Shown here one piece after another: positions 10,698-21,655 of a DNA stretch of 64,000 bases. Under the pieces are notes generated by a model. The model saw nothing but the letters and a program-made list of their open reading frames with translations. It was not told the origin of the DNA and made no database searches. The stretch comes from Cydia pomonella (lineage: Eukaryota; Arthropoda; Insecta; Lepidoptera; Tortricidae). The first letter of the stretch is position 1, and every line of letters starts with the position of its first letter. The stretch spans positions 18,084,357 to 18,148,356 of the forward strand of contig NC_084710.1 in NCBI RefSeq assembly GCF_033807575.1. The letters are read 5' to 3'. A program made the position numbers and the translations under genes.

Positions 10698-12018
10698 ATG
10701 AAGTATTACTTAATGGCATTGTTTGTAGTTGTAAGTTTAACTATCGGTAGCGAGTCATCACTATTCGAAAGTGATTCGTGTTATTCCTTCGGAAGCGGTA
10801 ATGTTTTTCCCGGCGGTGCTAGGAAAATAGATCATAAATTACAAGTTACAAAAGCCGTAAGTAAGTACATTATTTATGAGAACAATTTTACAATATATTA
10901 AAATATGCTTAATATATATTTATAGTTGTAACTATCCACTGATAACATTTAACCTAAGCTTGAAATTAGCTCCAAGCTCCAATCACTTTTGATAAGGTGC
11001 CGTGACAAATTAGTATAATTATCAGTCCTTGTTTCTTAGGACCTGGTTTATATATTTTTTGTTCTAAATTAAAGTATAGAACATCAGTTTCCATATTTTA
11101 ATAAACTACCTTTCACTATTACAGTTTCAAAACCAGCACCCGAGTGGGAGGCGACGGCAGTCGTCAATGGAGAATTTACACAGCTATCTTTGTCGAGTTT
11201 CAAAGGAAAATACCTGGTTTTCTTCTTCTACCCTCTAGACTTGTAAGTAGTAAACAAGTTACAGAATTATAAAAAAAAAATGAATTATTATAGAACTAGA
11301 CTTGCCCATACCAGAATTTACAGAAACACAAAGCACTATCTCTTAAAAAATATATAAACAATTTTGATGATACAACAATGAAGTTGTTGTATGGTCCCAG
11401 GGACATAGTACATAAAACGTTATATTAAATTACTTCATCTGTTCTGTGTCGTATTTGTTCCAGCACTTTCGTTTGTCCCACGGAAATATTGGCGTTTTCT
11501 GAACGGATTGATGAGTTCAAGAAGATCAATACTGAAGTGGTGGCGTGTTCAGTCGACTCTCATTTCACTCATTTGGCATGGATTAATACTCCCAGAAAAG
11601 AGGGTGGTCTAGGAAAAATCAACATTCCTCTACTTAGTGATCTCAGCCATTCCATTGCTAAAGATTATGGTGTATATTTAGAAGATCTGGGCCATACTTT
11701 GAGAGGCTTGTTCATCATTGATGATAAAGGCATATTGAGGCAGATTACTATGAATGATTTACCGGTAGGCCGGTCTGTTGATGAGACCTTAAGATTGGTT
11801 CAAGCATTCCAATATACAGACAATCATGGCGAAGTGTGTCCAGCTGGATGGAAACCAGGACAAGACACGGTAAGTCTATGTGTATATACTCGTATCTATA
11901 ATATTGAAAAAAAAAAAACATTATGTATGGAATAATCTTACAATATATTTCCTTTTTTCAGATCATCCCTAACCCAGATGAGAAGAAAAAGTACTTCGAA
12001 AAGGTGGCAAAAAATTAA
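10698..12018 (+). CDS. Prx4: Peroxiredoxin 4 (ER thiol peroxidase)
   Basis: Four exons join in phase: 10698-10860, 11125-11242, 11464-11869 and 11962-12018, giving 247 aa, the normal length for this family. A signal peptide (MKYYLMALFVVVSLTIGSES) directs the protein to the secretory pathway. The peroxidatic cysteine is in FTFVCPTE and the resolving cysteine in GEVCPAGW, so it is a typical 2-Cys enzyme that reduces hydrogen peroxide via an intersubunit disulfide. An extra N-terminal cysteine (DSCYSFG) fits Prx4 rather than cytosolic Prx1/2. GGLG and the C-terminal YF motif are both present, the pair associated with sensitivity to hyperoxidation. A polyadenylation signal AATAAA lies at 12296-12301. 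No damage seen. Confidence 0.95.
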
Positions 12019-12099
12019 AAACTTCTATTGATACTCAGCTTTCTGAAAACCATGTTAATAATTAGACTCAGATCAACTCTATAGATCAAGACAAGTCTG

Positions 12100-12210
12100 C
12101 ACTGATTTTGATAGCACAGGTAGGGCAAGTGTTATTTTAAAACGTTAAACTTCTATGAAAAAATGAAGTATAAATAACACTTGCACTGCGTGTGCTATCA
12201 AAATCGTGAG
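12100..12210. mobile_element. Inverted-repeat element in the presumed Prx4 3' UTR
   Basis: The arms share GATTTTGATAGCACA and GCAAGTGTTATTT in opposite orientation, separated by about 30 bp. It lies between the Prx4 stop codon and the first AATAAA I can find (12296), so it is probably transcribed in the 3' UTR and could fold into a hairpin. Confidence 0.6.
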
Positions 12211-13836
12211 TGTTATACTTTTTTTATAATTATCTTATTGTAAATTAAGTAATTAATCGGTTTTTGATAAGAAAGATAACAATAGCCTATCGGGCAATAA
12301 AGGCTAAAAACGACTATATAATCACAAATTAGATTTAACCATTGGTAGACATATATCTGTTTGTCTTTTTATTAATACGTGGAATACTCATGAAATACAG
12401 ATGAAATACCTGTATAATATTTAATGAAGCAAAAAATGACAAAATTAAAGGAATGAAAAACCATAATTTTAAATTATCTTTTAGCTTGTTAAGGCTCTTT
12501 TGGTACTTCAAAAACGGATGAAAAGTTGCATTTTATCCACAAGAGTGGCAAAGTGCACATTTAAATTTGTTTCATGTTGGCTAGTAGAATTGGCTTTTAA
12601 GTAATGATTTTGAATGAGAAGTATTTAATAACGTTTAATAACTTGAATTTGATTTGTAATGTTATACAGTTAATATTTTCCTCACGTTGGTCGGGTAAAA
12701 AAGATTGTGTATCACTCGGGAGCAAAGTTTGTTTAACCCTCGTGCCTTAAACCCCTCGCAAAGCTTAAGATTCCAATTTTTAACCACTCGCTACGCTCGG
12801 GCTATTAGCACGACGAGTTAAACAACAAATTGGTCCCCTTGTAAAACAAATAACTATTTCCATGTTTTCTGATTAACAATTTTCTATCAGTCACCCACTG
12901 TTTAGAGATAATTCTGTAGAGCGATTACTCTGATATACTTAGTTTTAGCCTGGAATGTATGGGTTTTTCTTTTTTTTTCTTCCACTTTTATCATCACTTT
13001 TAAAATATACGGTAAGACTGATAACATTTACAATAAAAATATTTTCATAATTTTGCTGTCTTTTTCTCGAATGTCGTTATTTGAAACTTATTAAGGTATA
13101 AGGGTTCGTCTAAGCATACTCAGTAATAGGTGAGTATTTTTATAAATAATACGTAAAACTCAGCAGGGAGCTCAAAGCAAAGGGCGTCAAGTGAGGAATG
13201 CCACAATAAATGTTATATTTTACATATACATCTGACGTTAATGGTGCAGACTTTGTTTAGTCCGTCTATTAAAACATAAAATATCAATATTCCATAAAAA
13301 ATAAATTATTGCACTAATAAACTGTAATTAGGTTCAATGGGTACCCGATTATCTTACTTCTCTAGCAATCCTATCCATCATTGTATAATTTGTATATAGT
13401 TTATGTGTCGTTTGCAGTTTCTGGCTAATTTCTCAGCCAGTACCAAAAGTTATAATTATATTATATAGCGACGCCCGAGGGACCGCAGATATTACGCAGG
13501 GTACTAACCGGACGACGTATTAGAACTGCCAATTTTAAACTTTTTTTGTGCCTACGAGTATACGTATGTCGTTAAAACTGTTAAAAGCGGTTGGCTGGAT
13601 GTCATACTAACCACTGAACTACTCTTTCCGAACATCTTATATAAAGATTAACCTTTTCAAAGCTTTTCCACACGTGTCAAGAAATGCCATGGACGCCAAA
13701 AACTTAACTAGTGAAGAGGGAATATGAAGCTTAACTGACAGTAGGAAAGTCGCTTTGACAACGTCCGCCATAGCCTTTTTAATGGTCATTAGCGTCGCGG
13801 GCACGACAAACGATGACCGTTTTAGTGGTCTTTGGA
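12211..13836. other. Intergenic DNA with a degraded repeat
   Basis: No gene found. About 12690-12850 carries blocks such as CACTCGCTACGCTCG that resemble dispersed repeats at 44520-44600 and 48580-48720. Confidence 0.4.
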
Positions 13837-14400
13837 GTTTATTTATTTATTTATTTATTTATTATAATAATAAACATATACCTGCCTGCCTCGATAACTA
13901 GTGACAACATTGTTATGGCAGGTGTCCGGACCTCTTTGCAATAACCCATTCTCATTGTCCTCCCAAACTTCAATCAATAAACCGTTATACTGTTCACTTT
14001 TACTACAGTAGTCCTGCTGCGACCCGTTCCTGGGTGTCTATTGTTGGGCCTGTGAACGGGTTCCAGCAGGCGTTCTACATGACATTAAAGCTCTCCAAGG
14101 GGCCTCTACGTGTTGGATCTATATCCCCACGCAAGCCTATCAAAAGACCGGGATTTATAGGCCCGTGAAATCCAAGGAGAAACATATACAATTTATATAT
14201 TGTTGATATTATTGAGTTTGAGGTATTTCCTTTGCGCTACGACATGGGATTCTCCAAGAAGCGGGTATTTAGGGTTCTCAAGGGTCGGCAACCCTTAAGT
14301 GGCTCCTGTGATGTTGCTTATGTCCGTGGGCTACGATGACCGAGTCCCACCAGGCGGCTCGTTTGCTGACAATTACATAACATTACATTATAAAAATCAC
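13837..14400 (-). mobile_element. 5'-truncated non-LTR retrotransposon remnant
   Basis: Starts with a (TTTA)n run on the plus strand, that is a (TAAA)n tail on the minus strand, followed by about 500 bp of sequence with no open frame. The arrangement fits a 3'-UTR-only retrotransposon copy. The family assignment is a guess from general likeness to lepidopteran repeats. Confidence 0.4.
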
Positions 14401-15452
14401 TGCAATATAACAGAGATGTATAGTCTTGAGATGTTAAAGGTCCCTAATAATTAAATTAAATAAAAAGAGTGTTTCGCGTCAGGACTGTTAAGCTAACAGT
14501 CCAGTCATATAATTACAGTGCATGATATATAATATTGTTGCGTTTTTAACGGCATTTAAAATTAGTTCTACAAAGGTATTTGGATTTACGAGTCCCACTT
14601 GAAATAAAATTATCAGTTCCTATCTTTTTAAACTCAGCAGAGTCATCTGCAAATATTGCATTTGTATTCACAGACTTTCTTTTCCTCAAATTACTAATAG
14701 AAAAACCTTAGTATGGTACTTTCCTACTAGTCAAATCAGTTTCTTTTTAGAACTCAGAAACGATTAGCCACTATGAAACTTATACGAAAACTGAACTGTG
14801 ATGTCGTGACATCATAATTAAGTTTTCAGAACTAAAAGACAAGAAGAAAGACCGTGGCCAAGTCACCTATTTTTTTAGTTCTATTTGATTTATTAAATAG
14901 AAATTGTGTTAAAAAATATCTGCTCTCTACGTTTTTCTAAAAATTATCTTCTGCTTTATTTCTTCCATGGTGTGAAATAATTTATTTTAAACACATCCCT
15001 ATTATAGCTACAATGCTACAAATTACGCCAAAAAAGGAAGAAAAACGAGGCAACAAATAAACCAATCGATTAATCGATATTAATAATATTGACATGTTGC
15101 AACACTAGTGAACAAACCCCGGAAAAATTGATGAGATTGACACTGACATGTTGACAGTAGTAGTGACAATTTCAAGTTTTCAACTTCATTCCGTTCAGTA
15201 CGCGGTACGCGTGAATGGTTTATCAATATTTTTAGTCATTTTGTGATTGTTTTCGAGTTTGTTTAACATATTTTGTCTTCGTGTAACTTCCACACGATTT
15301 GGTAGAATAATATATATTTCCAAGTTTATCGATCAAGAAGTATTTTAGTTGTTTTCACCTATTTATTGCATTCACAATACGCATTTTGTTCCAGTTTTGA
15401 TTCTGGTTTTTGTGGTGGTGGTTTCGAACACGTATATGTTTGTATTTTCATA
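14401..15452. other. Intergenic region upstream of the first rhodanese gene
   Basis: No gene found. The last 300 bp before 15453 should include the promoter and 5' UTR of the rhodanese gene. Confidence 0.35.
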
Positions 15453-17808
15453 ATGATATCTCTTCGTGCCGTATCTATTGCAAGAAGCATGACCCGATCC
15501 GCTTTGTGTTCATCTGCATGCACCCAACAATACATAAGTACAATGATTGTTTATTTTTGCATGTTTTATTTTGTGATGTGAAAACTATCGGGGGGCCAAT
15601 ATATAAATGCCCGTAACCGTAATACACGCTTAGTACATATTTACGTGTAGTGTAATATACCTGGACATTTGTGACCCCATTTACTCATAAAAAAACAGTT
15701 GTGTGCTTGTATACTTGTTTATCATTTTATAAATTATTCATGTACTTGATAATAAACAAGCCTTTGGTGCCATTAGTATGCTAATAAAGATTACCAAACT
15801 TTGCAGGAAAGTCTCCAAGTCAGCAGAAAAGAGTATTTTCATTAAATTCAATGAACATGGTCGACCCAAGGAGAGTTGTGAGTTTCAATGATATATCCAA
15901 GTACACACAGCAATCGGACAAGGTAATCATTGATGTCCGTAATCCTGATGAGGTCGCTAGCACTGGAAAAATACCATCAAGCATCAATATTCCATGTAAG
16001 ATTTATTTATTGCAGACTAGAGATGTGCCGACTACGGTTTTGGCCGACTAGCCGACTAGCCGACTAGTCGGCAGTCAGGTGGCCGACTAGTCGGCCGACT
16101 AGTCGGCGTAGCCGACTATGGTCTTCGCCTAAGTTCGGGCGTAATCGGAAACGTTCGGGTCGCCTGATTCGCTGCCGCACGTGGTTGCGTTTTCATGTTT
16201 TGACTAGTTTTGTTTACCTTTCCGATTCACTTGTTGCTCCGGTGTGTTATTATTAGAAAAACATACATAACGAATCGTAATTGTTGTTTAAAAGTTTAAA
16301 TAAACAAGTAGTGATCTTTATAAACATTATTACTAAAAGAAAATCACGCGTGTGGACATTTTTTGACGATGTTGAAGATGATTCAAGTAAAGTGAAGTGT
16401 AATCAATGCCAAGTACTTATTTCGCGAGGTGGACTGGGTAAATCGGCAAACACTTCGAGTATGGTGGTTTTTTATTTTATTTCCTTATTTTTTTGGAAGA
16501 TCTAGGCAGCCGACTATTCGGCTCATTTTGCCGACTAGTCGCCGACTAGTCGCCGACTATAAATGTGGCCGGATAGTCGGCTTTCCCGACTAGTCGGCGA
16601 CTAGTCGGCACATCTCTATTGCAGACTAATATATATAGAATAGTTAACACCTTTCCTGGGACAATTAGTGTATCTCGTAATGAAGCATACTTTGCATGGG
16701 GTCTTTCAAACCCATCCTGCTGTGAACATGTTAATGTTGTATAATGTTAATTAAGCTTTCATTTTCTATAATAATTTTAGTAGTGCTTTTTATTCCAAAT
16801 GTTACATAAAACTTAGTAAATTGCATACATAATGTTACCTAGTTTTTGGGTATATGCGCATTTACAGATGTAGTGAATAATCCTTTGCCATTGTTATTTT
16901 ATTTTCACGGAAATGCACAAATATGTTATGCTATTTCAGTCAGTCTCAGTACAAAAAGTACTGAAGTTGACTGAAGTAGCTTTACAAACATGAATGTTTC
17001 CAAAAAAAAAAATTATGGCAAAGGATTGTTCACTACACAAACTATATCTGTATTCTGTTGTACTTATATGTGACCGTGGCTGGCAAAATATCCCACTTTG
17101 TTGCTTGCCATAAGGACGAGATTTGCTTGTATCTTTATATGAATAACTTGTCAAAGTCTCCTTATGACAAGCAACAAATTGGGGTGTTTTGCCAGCTGCA
17201 GTCACATATCTCCATTTGTTTCAGTGGACAATGTTGAGCCTGCATTAAAATTGATGTCAGATGAGCAGTTCAGGCAGCATTATCAACGTAATAAACCCCA
17301 GCCTTCCAGTGAATTAATATTTTATTGTAAATCAGGTAGACGGGCTTGTCAAGCTCTAGACACAGCACTTCAACTTGGGTATTCAAAGTAAGTGATAAAT
17401 TAAATGGTAAAAAGCCAAATATCTAACCTGTACTGTAGGCAATTATTAGGATAATATCTGCCAGATCTCGACAGTTCCACCTTGATTGAAATTTATCTTT
17501 GGATACTAATGTTTTGCATTATCAGATCAAGCAGATCTGATGATGTAGTCCATGAGACCAGATGTGACAGTAGAAACTCTGAAATGAAACCTTATTTAGG
17601 TATAGGTGATAACTGATAAAATATTTTATTCAAAACTTGTTAAACAGCTATTCTTGTGCTGGAATATTTGTGTATCTTTCAAGAAATCTGTTTTTACATT
17701 GAATTTTACATTTAAAAGATACTAAATAAAAATGTATCTTCTTATTGCAGTTCAAAAACTTATGTTGGAAGCTGGGACGAGTGGTCAAGCAAATCAGGAC
17801 AAAAATGA
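15453..17808 (+). CDS. Single-domain rhodanese (CG4456-like), copy 1
   Basis: Exons 15453-15537, 15807-15995, 17225-17387 and 17751-17808 join in phase to 164 aa. The N-terminus (MISLRAVSIARSMTRS) is basic and amphipathic, like a mitochondrial presequence. The rhodanese fold is marked by VIIDVRNPDEV, GKIPSSINIP and the active-site loop FYCKSGRRA, whose Cys would carry the persulfide during sulfur transfer from thiosulfate or a similar donor. It ends with YVGSWDEWSS, a usual end of this family. Intron 2 contains a 601-bp hAT-type element and a second short element ending 18 bp before the acceptor. AATAAA follows at 17908. The partner gene at 22640-24685 has the same intron phases. Confidence 0.9.
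16018..16618. mobile_element. Non-autonomous hAT-type transposon with BED-finger remnant
   Basis: Perfect 17-bp terminal inverted repeats (TAGAGATGTGCCGACTA) are flanked by a perfect 8-bp target duplication, TTGCAGAC, at 16010-16017 and 16619-16626. An 8-bp duplication is the hAT hallmark. Both ends carry several copies of the palindrome CCGACTAGTCGG. The centre retains a piece of a BED-type zinc finger in the plus frame near 16336-16450 (VWTFFDD, then CNQC), which hAT transposases often have at their N-terminus. No transposase catalytic part remains. It lies in intron 2 of the rhodanese gene. Confidence 0.9.
16336..16460 (+). pseudogene. BED zinc-finger fragment of a hAT transposase
   Basis: The frame reads SRVWTFFDDVEDD, then KVKCNQCQ and ISRGGLGKSANTSSM, the typical first half of a BED finger. 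The reading breaks before the His ligands, so it cannot form a complete finger. Confidence 0.65.
17069..17206. mobile_element. MITE next to the intron 2 acceptor
   Basis: Inverted ends (TGTGACCGTGGCTGGCAAAATA on the left is mirrored by TTTTGCCAGCTGCAGTCACA on the right), with an inner inverted pair around TTGCTTG/CAAGCAA. Flanked by TA on both sides. A related fragment is at about 7335-7400. The right end lies 18 bp before the exon 3 start of the rhodanese gene. Confidence 0.75.
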
Positions 17809-18296
17809 GGGATAAATTGCTATGTATATATTTTAAGTTACAACAGTTTTGATAAATCACTTTAAAAATTATGGCACTTCCATAAACATACTTGTGCAAT
17901 ATTACTAAATAAATAAAATAAATAATAAAGTGCCCTTCTTTCTAGGGCTTGCAATTATCCGCCCATTTTAATATCCGGATATTTCGAATACTTGTTATTT
18001 TACTACCCGGATATCCGTATAAAACGAATAATGCGAATATTTACTTTTGATTGAATAAAACTCACACGAACTTTATAAAAAGTGTAATCAAATTTTACGT
18101 GTGTAACAGTAAGTATGAAGGTACTTTTAAGCGTTCTGCCTTTTCTCTCCGATTTTTTTTTACGAATTTCACCTGGAAATAACATTCGCCGATGCTTTAC
18201 TGGGAAACCTTTGGCAATTATTCTTTATGAGAACGTTTTATTTGGATTCGTTTTTTTGTAACTTATTGTTGTACTACAATAATAATCCATTTATAC

Positions 18297-18415
18297 GTGA
18301 AAGTCAGAATGTCGGGTGTACACCCGACATAAAATTAAATGAAAACCATACCATATTTTTGTATTCTTTTCAATTATTTTTATTTAGGTACACCCGCCAT
18401 TCTGACTCTCACATT
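18297..18415. repeat. Imperfect inverted repeat
   Basis: Arms of about 25 bp (GTCAGAATG near GGGTGTAC, and GTACACCCGCCATTCTGAC) flank about 70 bp of AT-rich DNA inside the composite hAT-like element. Origin unknown. Confidence 0.5.
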
Positions 18416-18989
18416 TAGACGACGACTTAACTCAAAACTACGACGGACGTAAATTAAACATTGTAATATTTCCTTTGAAGATGAAATGCAAACATACAGT
18501 TGGTACCGTTAGGTTAGTTATGTTAATATGAATTATCGTGTTAGGTTGCGACGTTAAAATTAAAAATAATTTTCGGCAATGATTTCTTACACAGCCTTTC
18601 AAAAAATTGGAAACAACCCTATTGTTTGATGAGATGGTTTTTCGAACTGGTGACACAAGCTGTATTTGTTTGTGACAATTTATGGGTTAGATATGGGTAG
18701 AGATTCTACAAGCCTCCATTTAATATTGGTTATCTACGCTGCGAATTTTCTTTTCTTAAATAACTTCAGATCAAGAGATATGTCTTTAATTTGACTATCA
18801 TGGATTTTAATGCTAGTCGATTCCTTTAACAAATTGGCGTCTAATTGACATATGGGACAGAACGTGGTTTGATGATATTTCGAGAATCGAATATGTCTTC
18901 TAACTGTTAAGACAGTCCCTTCTTGTTGAGACATTACATTGCATTTAAGGTCAATCAAGGTTTTCATTGCAGATTTATTCAAAGGCAAA

Positions 18990-19300
18990 ATGCTTAACTA
19001 CTACCTACTACATCACTGTCACGGTGACCCAAAAATGATCATGGCCTTTGACAAACACCACTCAGCCCTGTTCTGCGCCACTTCCCGCCAGTTGGGCAAT
19101 TCGAGGGCGAACAGGTCTATTCGGGCTTAGTGACGCCTCAGTACCTGGGACGCCCAGATGGACATTCTCTACCCGGATGCGGCACATATGCTCTTCTCAC
19201 AGCTCGATCCTCACCCATCCTCTACAGGTGACCGAGTCAGCGAAGTTGTGTTGCTTTAATCTCGCCAATTGTATTGGATGCCGCAACCAGCTTCTCTAGC
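18990..19300 (-). pseudogene. Decayed RTE-type retrotransposon 3' fragment
   Basis: On the minus strand pieces of the conserved end of lepidopteran RTE reverse transcriptases can be read: a GH(L/P)-like block, then PNWREVAQNRAEW and KAMIIFGSP. Stops and shifts interrupt the frame. Much shorter than a full element. Confidence 0.5.
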
Positions 19301-19562
19301 TCCCTAGTTTAAAAGCAAAATGCTAAAACCTTGTTATCATATCTGCTAAACTACTTCATCTCGTTCGGCAGTTCAATATTATACGAAGTCGTCCTCCGCC
19401 GGATCCTAACAAGAGTTCTACTTTTCCAACAATTTTATTTGGTTCGCATTTTATTATTAATGTTTTCGGGCGCTACCCCACACACTGTTTAACAAGAACA
19501 CGGTACTCAACGTTACTTTTATGGAGCTAAGGCCATATGCATAGGATTGTCCTCAAATATGA

Positions 19563-19900
19563 AAAAAACCGGCCAAGTACGAGTCGGACTCGCACAGGAA
19601 GGGTTCCGTACCATTATCTATAAAAACGGTCATCCATCCAAGTACTGACCCCGCCCGACGTTGCTTAACTTCGGTGATTCATCCAAGGATGAGAACCTGG
19701 AGATTGGAAGGAAATATTTATTTTCTCCTGTTTTTAGTATTTGTTGTTATAGCGGCAATAGAAATAGATAATCTGTAGAAATTTCAACTGGCTAACTATC
19801 ACGGTTCATAAAATACAGTCTGGTGACAGACGGACGGACGGACAGCGGATTCTCAGTAATAGGGTCCCGTTTGACCCTTTGGGTACGGAACCCTAAAAAA
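19563..19900 (-). mobile_element. Dispersed element with embedded 5S-like segment, copy A
   Basis: Ends carry CCGGCCAAG with GAGTCGGACTCGC on one side and GGGTACGGAACCCTA on the other. The same element lies in opposite orientation at 21331-21655. Its arms (AGGGTTCCGTACC / GGTACGGAACCC) are inverted. Elements with these arms are very common in moth genomes; the class is unclear, probably a non-autonomous DNA element. Confidence 0.7.
19627..19698 (-). pseudogene. 5S rRNA-like segment
   Basis: Read on the minus strand it contains GGTTCTCATC, ATCACCGAAGTTAAGCAACG, TCGGGCGGGGTCAGTACTTG and GATGGATGACCG. These match the middle of animal 5S rRNA, the part holding the internal pol III promoter. The 5' and 3' ends of a 5S gene are absent and about 9 bp are inserted after GGTTCTCATC, so it is not a functional 5S gene. 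Confidence 0.8.
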
Positions 19901-20462
19901 ATGAGGGAGTAGTCGGCAATCAAGGAGTAAAATTTAATAACTTAGTCAGGTCATAAGTTCTGTCAAAAAGGTTTTGACTGATAAAAATGCTATAGGTACT
20001 GATCCCTTAGTATCCGTACATATAGTAATAGCAGTACACTCTGCGACGAAGATCGTCTTATAGAAAAGTTTATTTTTTTCTGGATGACTTGGGTTGAGAT
20101 GTAAAGCTTTGATTGGAAATAATAGGAAAGATTCTAAATTACAATTATAGTACACAATTGTATTTTTTCGGAGGGTTTTACGTTTTTATAGGAATTTCCG
20201 AACTTAGTAAAAATAGCCGATTTTCATGATATTTTTTTTACTTCCAATATCATTTAAGTAAAGATTACAGTTAATTTTGAAACAATATCAAGTAATGCTG
20301 AATAATTATATAAAAAGATACAATATTATTGATCTGAAGTTATAGTTTTCTCTTAATTTACATTTTCTTATGTACTGCTATTATATTGCACACAACTGTA
20401 TGTTGAAAGCTTATTTAATGCTTAATTACTTACAGTATAATTTAACGTAATCTGCTGAGAGA

Positions 20463-20605
20463 GACTGAGGAGTCTTGCATAATTCTATACAATATTCGGA
20501 AAAATGTTACAAAAAACATGTAAAAAATACGCGACTGAGGAGTCTTGCATAATTCTATACAATATTCGGAAAAATGTTACAAAAAACATGTAAAAAATAC
20601 GCGAC
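20463..20605. repeat. Tandem duplication, 70-bp unit
   Basis: Two essentially identical copies of a 70-bp unit starting GACTGAGGAGTCTTGC and ending ATACGC, directly head to tail. The lack of differences points to a recent duplication. Confidence 0.9.
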
Positions 20606-20765
20606 CTGTTCAAGGTGATTCTGATCCCCATTCTAAGTGCTTTTACTCGATTTGCAACCTCTTTATTTCCGTTAAAACAAATGCTACCGAAAAAAAATGA
20701 CAATGTGGTGGATTTGTGAGCTATAATTGTATACCACACATAACGCTCATCTCGTCTTATCTATA

Positions 20766-21209
20766 ATGAATTGGGGCCTAAAAGAGGAGAATCGTATCGC
20801 AGTAATTGCGTTGCACAAATGTGGGCACCCGCCAAACATGATTTTGAAGTTGCTTGAAAACCTAAAAATCAACAAACAATTTGTTTATCGCACAATTAAT
20901 AGATACAATAGTACTCAGAGCTTCGATGACCGCAAGAGGTCTGGAAGACCACGCACCGTTCGGACCCCATCTCTAATAAAGGCGAGAATTGCAAGAAACC
21001 CCGTCCGGAAGCAAAAGTTGTTGGTAATACAGATGTCTGTGAAGAGAAGCTCCCTAAAAAAAGTTATCAATGAAGACCTTGGACTACACGCTTACCGCAG
21101 ACAAAAAGGTTATTTGCTTAATGGACGATTAAAGACTATGATGCTAGAGAGAAGTCGCGTGCTATTGAAGCTTTCTTACCTGAGCTGTGTCACCTATACA
21201 ATGATTTGA
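20766..21209 (+). pseudogene. Tc1/mariner-superfamily transposase, N-terminal fragment
   Basis: About 147 codons from ATG 20766. It has a helix-turn-helix region, a basic SGRPRTVRT motif linking two DNA-binding subdomains, and ARIARNPVRKQK plus EDLGLHAYRR, as in mariner-like transposases. The frame ends before any catalytic Asp/Asp motif. Lies between the two inverted 5S-containing elements. Confidence 0.7.
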
Positions 21210-21330
21210 CATATACACATAATACAATGATTTTAATTGCTACTTATTTTTAGTTTCTGGTATGGTCCATTGCATGTTTGTCTGTCAAGTAGTCCTCGAC
21301 TCTGTATTAAGCAATCAACATCAATGACAT

Positions 21331-21655
21331 TTTTAGGGTTCCGTACCCAAAGGGTCAAATGGGACCCTACTGAGACTCCGCTGTCCGTCCGTGCGTCCGT
21401 CTGTCACCAGGCTGTATCTCATGAACCGTGATAGTTAGCCAGTTGAAATTTCTACAGATTATGTATTTCTGTTGCCGCTATAACAACAAGTACTAAAAAC
21501 AGAATAAAATAAATATTTCTTTCCAATCTCGAGGTTCTCATCCAATCACCGAAGCAACGTCGGGCGGGGTCAGTACTTGGATGGGTGACCGTTTTTAAAG
21601 ATAATGGTACGGAACCCTTCCTGTGCGAGTCCGACTCGCACTTGGCCGGTTTTTA
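21331..21655 (+). mobile_element. Dispersed element with embedded 5S-like segment, copy B
   Basis: Begins TAGGGTTCCGTACCCAAAGG and ends with GGTACGGAACCC, GAGTCCGACTCGC and CTTGGCCGG. Inverted relative to copy A and about 1.4 kb away, so the two copies could fold or recombine with each other. A short partial copy of the AGGGTTCCGTACC end is at about 47986-48020. Confidence 0.7.
21532..21592 (+). pseudogene. 5S rRNA-like segment
   Basis: Contains GGTTCTCATCC, ATCACCGAAG, CAACGTCGGGCGGGGTCAGT and ACTTGGATGGGTGACCG in the order and spacing of 5S rRNA, with a short deletion (the TTA of GTTAAGCAA region). It covers the internal control region but not the gene ends. Confidence 0.8.

Noticed and set aside
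16020..16620. CGACTAGTCGG repeats looking like a CRISPR or satellite array
   Set aside because: They lie at both ends of an element with perfect terminal repeats and an 8-bp target duplication; they are subterminal repeats of a hAT-type transposon, and the genome is eukaryotic.
21532..21592. A functional 5S rRNA gene
   Set aside because: Only the internal part is present; the 5' and 3' thirds needed for the rRNA stem are missing.
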